Source of the DNA: Rachycentron canadum
Taxonomy: Eukaryota; Chordata; Actinopteri; Carangiformes; Rachycentridae
Assembly: GCA_038496675.1 (NCBI GenBank)
Contig: CM076654.1
Coordinates: 927,046 to 991,045 of the forward strand
Reading direction: 5' to 3'
DNA length: 64,000 nucleotides
Position numbers and translations under genes: made by a program. The notes below the pieces were generated by a model. The model saw only the letters and a program-made list of their open reading frames with translations. It searched no databases and was not told the origin of the DNA. Of the stretch, positions 59,071 through 64,000 are shown in pieces. Numbering within the stretch: position 1 is the first letter of the stretch; each line of letters opens with the position of its first letter.

Positions 59071-59125
59071 TCATTTTTTAAATGATGGTCCCATTTAGAG
59101 GAAAATAGACAGAAAAGCAGGGTCA
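59071..59125 (+). repeat. R1 interspersed repeat, small fragment
   Basis: TTTTTTAAATGATGGTCCC, then TTTAGAGGAAAATAGAC, next to the LINE fragment and possibly an insertion junction. Confidence 0.6.
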
Positions 59126-61010
59126 GATCCAATCAGATGCCCAAACTACCTAAACTGGCTGTTTTTGACCTACCTACCCTTTCTGAGTAACTCTAAAGCT
59201 CAGTAGACAAGGATAGACTGGTTGTTAAATGTGCTGGTGGTGACACTGGTTAAGGAGACCATCCAGACACTGAGATTAAAAATCCCCCTGAAACAAAACA
59301 GATCAACAGCAAATACTGAAAAATATGTGATATAATTTGTCTCCGCTGACCCAAACTGATCCTGTGCTGGATCTGATTGGCTTGATTCACTGGCGATCTG
59401 TACCAGCAGTGGAGATGGGATGTACTGCCCTGCGAGAGGCAGCTGACCTCGCAGCATGAACGACAGCTGTGGCAACAGCTGACACACAGGGAAAGGACCT
59501 GTGGCACACTGGGGCAGCCGTCTCACCATAGAAAGTATCTGCACCACATAGCTGAGAGCACAAACATACCAAACATACCAGAGTCTGTCGCAGTCACTTC
59601 TCGTCACGCGCTTTTGGTGCTTAATTGACTCTAATGAAAATCGATACAGCACATTTTCTTTTTACCTTTTCTGACCAGGCCGCCACATGTGGAATATTGG
59701 AGAATGTGTTCGTTTCTGGTCCAGACGTCATATTTTTTTATGTGTTCAGATGTATTTTTCTTTATTATGTTTCGATACCTGCTGAAATTCCACGCCGCCG
59801 TGGAATGTGGGTGCAGACGACCACGGAGGACTGTCAATCAACGCTTATTGTGTTGACGCTATTGGTGTCTGCTGAGCAGCGCCGCCGCCAATACAACAAG
59901 GGTTCAGGCCCTCAGATGGTGTGTGTGTGTTCTTCTGTTTCTATTCTTATGAGGACCACATGTGATTCTTAAGGTCAGTCGATCCTGAAAGCTGGTCCTC
60001 ATATCAGCTGTGTTGAGCTTAGGGCTTGAATCTAGGGTTTAAGGTCAGGATTCAGTCTGAACTAGATTTTGATCTGAAGTGTTACAGACAGTAGAAAGTC
60101 TTCACAAGTGTAGTAATCCAGCCCTGAATGTGTGTGGGCTTCGGCCCCTCAGCAGAGTGGTGTGGGATAGACAGTGGTCGTAAAGGAGCTGAAAAGTGTT
60201 TCACACTTGTGCAATAAAAGGCTCGAGTTACCGTCCTGTCAGGGCCGAGAGGTGCAGCCAGCCGGGAGGTGCCGGTGGCCCAGCCAGCCAGGTTCCTGAG
60301 TCCAGACAAAAACACCTTTCTCTGGGCACGGGAGCTGGCGGCTTGGCCCCAGCTCAAAACATTCCCTGGTGGAGGGGAGGTTCATTCACGTTTTGGCTGG
60401 AGACTGTTTTGTCTAAGATACGCGGAACATGTTTATAGTCTTTGGGTAGTGTTCGGGGCAGGTGACGTGCGCGGACGCACAACCCCCGTGTCCTCCTGAG
60501 GTGAAAGAGGAATGGGATATGTGGGTTTGGAATTGGATTAGTGTTGCTAGACTGGAGTGGGCCTTGAAGTATGTGCCAGTCAGGGTTTTTGTCAATGGTC
60601 GGTTTCTGCAAAGTAGATATCCACATCCAGGACGTACGCATACAAACAGGGCCACAACATTTCATTTTATTTGCAAAACATTACAAAATTATCAAAATCA
60701 CACATAAATAAGCACATAAATAACAATATATTAATAAAAGAGACATTACACTGTCTGAACAATCCACACTAGGGACAGAAATCAGGGCCAAAGCTGCTGG
60801 GTCGGTGAATCAGAGTTAACAGACAGAGGAGTCCACCTGCTGATCCAGAAACACATCAAGACGCTTCAGTCGGGTTTCAGACTGACGTCTGGGTCGCTGC
60901 TCCGATGTCTGATGCTCCACATGACACATTTGGCACCTCGAGGTCGTATTAAAAAACGGTAAAAATGTGCTTTACAGTCTTGTAATTCTTATAACTGAAT
61001 TCAGCCGCGT
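59126..61010. other. Intergenic, no supported gene
   Basis: Contains open frames on both strands (e.g. minus 59652-59200) without splice-supported or recognisable domains. The block 60190-60660 is GC-richer than its flanks and may be an old mobile element, but no family was recognised. Confidence 0.35.
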
Positions 61011-61019
61011 GGTTCCTTT

Positions 61020-61303
61020 CCCTGAGGGGAGGGAGGGAGGGCGGGAAGTGGGGGGGCGGCGGACAGACAGAGGCGAGCAGACGAAGGGTCTCCCCTGAGG
61101 AACATTTCTAAAGACAATTTATATATTTTGGAGAGATAAACCATCTGCCTGTTTGTTCTTCTCATAAATTTTCCAGTCAGTTTTACTGGCTTGTCTCAGC
61201 CACCGTCTCCCTGTTCGTGCTGTGTGTGTTCCTGCGGATCACGCTGCCTGTCCTCAGCCTTGGACAAGTGCTTCAGACAGCTGTGCTCTTATCGGGTCTT
61301 TGA
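61020..61303 (+). other. GC-rich block followed by hydrophobic open frame without ATG
   Basis: A G-rich run near 61025-61065 precedes a TTTTCCAG-type acceptor and a stretch readable as QFYWLVSATVSLFVLCVFLR, then ITLPVLSLGQVLQTAVLL, to TGA at 61301-61303. It looks like a membrane segment but has no ATG or homology that I recognise. Possibly a terminal exon or chance. Confidence 0.25.
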
Positions 61304-61666
61304 GGGCACCCGAGGCCTGATTCGCCCTTCGTTCTTAACCCCTTCAGTGTGACGACCATGTCAGGGTCCTCGTGTCTCTTCACCTGCTGGCTGCGGCGGC
61401 TGGTGGATTCCTCCAGTCGCTGCTGACCTTAAATATTCTACCAGCCAAAAAAAGATGTTTTGGAGTAGAAAGGAACATCCACATGATGGTTGGTTTCCTG
61501 CTGAAGGAGATTAATTTACCAGCCACGTACGAGTTTATCAGCGTTTGGCTGACAGATATTTGGTGATTTTCCCATTTCCTGCTCATAGCCAACCACTATC
61601 TGTGCCTGTTCTCCTGGATGAAGTTCTCCTGCTTCAGACTGACTGACCGGGACGGTTCTTCGGGGT

Positions 61667-61867
61667 TCACTTCCAGCCGTTCATCTCTTTGAGCTTGCTG
61701 ATGCTGGTCCCTTTGATGGGTGTGGAGGGTGGAGGGTTATAAAGGGGCAGGGTGGGGGTGCTGCAGCCTCGTGTCCAGGGCTTCTCTGTGGGGACTGTCC
61801 ACACGGTCCGAGAGGACTTCTTCTTTGGCTTGTCTGTCTTCTCTTTAGAAGAACCAGGGGACATGGT
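61667..61867 (-). CDS. Unrecognised 66-codon exon or small ORF downstream of mymk
   Basis: I do not recognise this. A good splice acceptor (CCCCTCCACAG) ends at 61868, followed by ACC ATG TCC in a fair Kozak context and 65 residues to TGA. The product is basic and proline-rich: SKEKTDKPKKKSSRTVW, then KPWTRGCSTPTLPLYNPPPS and TPIKGTSISKLKEMNGWK. There is no membrane segment or cysteine motif. It could be the last exon of an unknown minus-strand gene, a short ORF with a spliced 5' UTR, or an alternative terminal exon of mymk, because the phase (0) matches mymk exons ending at 62880 and 62525. Confidence 0.4.
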   Translation of the reverse strand, partial: TMSPGSSKEKTDKPKKKSSRTVWTVPTEKPWTRGCSTPTLPLYNPPPSTPIKGTSISKLKEMNGWK

Positions 61868-62273
61868 CTGTGGAGGGGACAGTCAGAGAACAGGATTAGT
61901 GCCTTCAGTAACTTTACCTTTGACCATCTCGTCTTCACGGCCTTCTGCTCTAAACCTGTCCTGCCCTCACACATGACCCGTTGGCTGGGCTGAGGGAAAA
62001 GAACTGATTTACACATTACACCTGTAGGACATGATAGTCACACCAGGTACAGGGGTGCTGCTTCTTCTTTCTTTGGCTCATTTGTTTCATTTAAGCTCTA
62101 GTATTAAGTGCATCTTGTTGAGGTAAAGTCCTCTTTGGGTTATGCTGTTTTTGATTTAGTAGCAGCCATTTTGCTCTGTTCCTCTCTTTCAGTTACTTTT
62201 CACCTCAGCTTATACCTTTGAGGTCACTTGTTTACTCTCTAACCCCGTCCACCTGCAGCTCCAGCCTAACAGT

Positions 62274-63028
62274 CTAGAGTGAATAGATCCAACATACACA
62301 GCAGCAGAGGGTGAAGCAGCTGAGTTTGGCAGCGTTTTGTCCCGTCCCTGCATAGCGGTTCTTCTTTGGCAGCAGCAGGACGAAGGACACGGCCAGAGAC
62401 AGATGGTAGAAGCTGTGGACGTAGGCGTAGTCCCACTCCTGCAGCAGAGACAACACACCACACTTTATGACCACGATCTCATTGATTAATGTGAAAAGGA
62501 GCTTTTTATTTTGATGTTAATCACCTCAAAGTAGAAACGCAGCATCAGAGCGAGAGCGCCGAAGCAGCAGCCTGGACCGACCTGCTGCGTGTACACCGTC
62601 TTCTCCGGGTACACCGCCCTCAGCTGCTTCATCTTCTGCAGCTGGAACAACAGAAGACACTCAGTCCATGAGAGAGTAATTGATTGAAAAAAAGACAGAG
62701 AAGGGGTGAAGGAAGCAGGAGGGAAGCAGAAAAGTAAGAGTACAAGAAAAGGATGGAAGAAGAAGGGGAGAGGCTGAAAGTAAAAGTTATCAAAGGTGGA
62801 GGACATGAAGAAGATGGAGAAGACGATATAATGTCCATATACTCTGTTAAACCTTTGACCTGTCATGGCTGCCACTCACCCATTTGACAGTGATGATGAA
62901 GACGGCTGATCCGATGGGTCCGGAGTAGATCCCGTAGCCCCAGCGATCCTGGTAGATCCTCACGGCGATGGTCAACACACCGAACATGGTTATACTGGAG
63001 CGCTGAGGTTCATCAAAGTCTCCCAGAG
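62274..63028 (-). CDS. mymk: Myomaker, C-terminal three exons (5' part outside window)
   Basis: A multipass plasma-membrane protein essential for myoblast fusion (formerly TMEM8C). Exons (descending): 63028-62880, 62641-62525, 62438-62274, in frame, starting within an Ala codon. Family-diagnostic stretches: DFDEPQRSSITMFGVLTIAV, QDRWGYGIYSGPIGSAVFII, VYTQQVGPGCCFGALALMLR, then EEWDYAYVHSFYHLSLAVSF and VLLLPKKNRYAG. The C-terminus has the palmitoylation-type cysteine cluster TLCCCV. The frame then continues with CWIYSL before TAG, so the tail is about six residues longer than the mammalian protein as I recall it. The first exon(s) encoding the N-terminal membrane spans were searched for by eye in 63029-64000 and are not there. 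Confidence 0.95.
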
Positions 63029-63737
63029 CTGGAACGAGGACACACGTTCTGCATGTGACACAGGTTTTCAGACCTTTTCAGCAGCGTGATGAGAAAACAC
63101 GGAGTCGATCAGTAACTGTGGGACTCATCGGCCTGGGTCTAAGGGACGGGTCCTAACCTTAGACAACAAAGAGAGCTGACCAATCAGGGGCGTCAGCTGT
63201 TGTTGCCCTTGGGCCTTTGCAGCACGTGATCTAAAGCCCAAAACCTCAGCACATGTGTTCATGCGTGTGAATAACACGCATGAACACATGTGAGCTGAGC
63301 TCAAAGACACAACACATGTTATCAACAGCTGCTGCAGGCAGACGTGCAGTTGTCCAATGATAATTCATAAACCATATCTTTTTTATTCTGGTGCTTCCTT
63401 TGAATTTTGAATTTATACAAATAAAAGCAAAACATTAGTAAAATGCAAAAATACACTGAAACGGAGACAAGTGGATGTGTTGGTCGTCGTCATCATTTTT
63501 GTTGATTCAATTTCAGTTTTTACATTTTTTTTTTTTACAAATTTAAAGTGATGATTTTTGTTTCAAGCATGTTTCTTTAGATCTGGAGAATATGGTTTAC
63601 AGGCTGGATCCAACGCACAGCAACACTTACAGTGCTAACAATACACAACATGTTGAGACACATTTTACCTTTATTAAAAAGTAGCAGCTCCGGTGATTTG
63701 GATGCTGCACTTGGTCAATACACTGTTCATTGAAGTG
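63029..63737. other. mymk intron with E-boxes and a long hairpin
   Basis: Contains CAGCTG at 63194-63199 and 63326-63331, CACGTG at 63223-63228, and an inverted repeat at 63250-63292. No coding exon. CAGCTG sites are the MyoD/myogenin type, fitting a muscle gene, but this is inference. Confidence 0.4.
63250..63292. repeat. Perfect 19-bp inverted repeat with 5-nt loop
   Basis: Arms CACATGTGTTCATGCGTGT (63250-63268) and its exact complement (63274-63292) around GAATA. Allowing a 2-nt bulge, the stem extends by CTCAGC/GCTGAG. Confidence 0.9.
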
Positions 63738-64000
63738 GACGTAGACTCTGGCTCTGTGAAGTGAAGCCAATGCTGAAGAACCTTTTATGGTCTCAGTCTC
63801 TAGTTTCAAGTCTTCAATACAACATGATGTTCATTTAGAAAATAGACCATAAAGCAGGGGATGAATTAGGGGGCGGGGCTACACTCCTCCTCCTCAGCTT
63901 CTCCTCCAAATATGGTTTCTTTTGGTTTCAATAAACCAAGATGGCTGATGGACAAATTACAAACTAGAGGCTTTAAAACTGCAGCTCACAGACTGATGGA
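63738..64000 (+). repeat. R1 interspersed repeat, internally deleted, cut by window edge
   Basis: TAGACTCTGGCTCTGTGAAG joins directly to TTTATGGTCTCAGTCTCTAG (about 130 bp missing). It continues to GCAGCTCACAGACTGATGG at the right edge. Confidence 0.85.

Noticed and set aside
59200..59652. A 150-codon minus-strand ORF with hydrophobic stretches
   Set aside because: No family recognised, no convincing splice sites or start context, and the region shows repeat remnants nearby.

Overview
The window is vertebrate nuclear DNA, most likely from a percomorph-type teleost fish. Genes are intron-rich with GT-AG junctions, the proteins are vertebrate orthologues, introns are short, and the sequence is full of teleost-style SINE and LINE fragments and microsatellites. 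The species cannot be named from the sequence. There is no CRISPR array, operon or prokaryotic feature. Layout, left to right: (1) 295-6098 (+), the last 13 coding exons of slc12a2 (NKCC1 Na-K-2Cl cotransporter), whose 5' part lies outside the window; (2) 8695-13604 (+), complete nudt12 (NAD(H) diphosphatase, 462 aa); (3) 15152-24194 (-), a complete class I cytokine receptor with five fibronectin-III domains, no Ig domain, a WSXWS motif, one membrane span and a box 1, which makes it IL-12Rbeta1/IL-27Ralpha-like; (4) 27095-39711 (-), complete hira (H3.3 chaperone subunit) in 25 exons; (5) 42514-50746 (-), complete slc2a8 (GLUT8, 489 aa); (6) 51644-57786 (+), complete ttc16 (TPR protein, 643 aa), head-to-head with slc2a8; (7) 62274-63028 (-), the last three coding exons of mymk (myomaker), whose first exons lie beyond the right edge. 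The genes do not form one pathway. slc2a8, ttc16 and mymk all have human orthologues on 9q33-q34, so that part looks like conserved synteny. The exon coordinates given for slc12a2, nudt12, slc2a8 and ttc16 were checked: each summed coding length is a whole number of codons. Between and inside the genes, most of the structure is repetitive. A family of about 0.5 kb (called R1 here) occurs in at least 15 full or partial copies. A 30-bp minisatellite recurs at five separate loci. A second dispersed element (R2) has one long copy and two partial inverted copies inside hira introns. A pentanucleotide satellite of about 570 bp sits in an intron of the cytokine receptor. LINE 3'-end fragments and tRNA-derived SINEs are also present. 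No wholly new biological system is evident. The best leads are an RFX X-box 96 bp upstream of the ttc16 ATG, a phase-compatible unrecognised exon downstream of mymk, the satellite-filled open intron of the receptor, and the dispersed minisatellite family.
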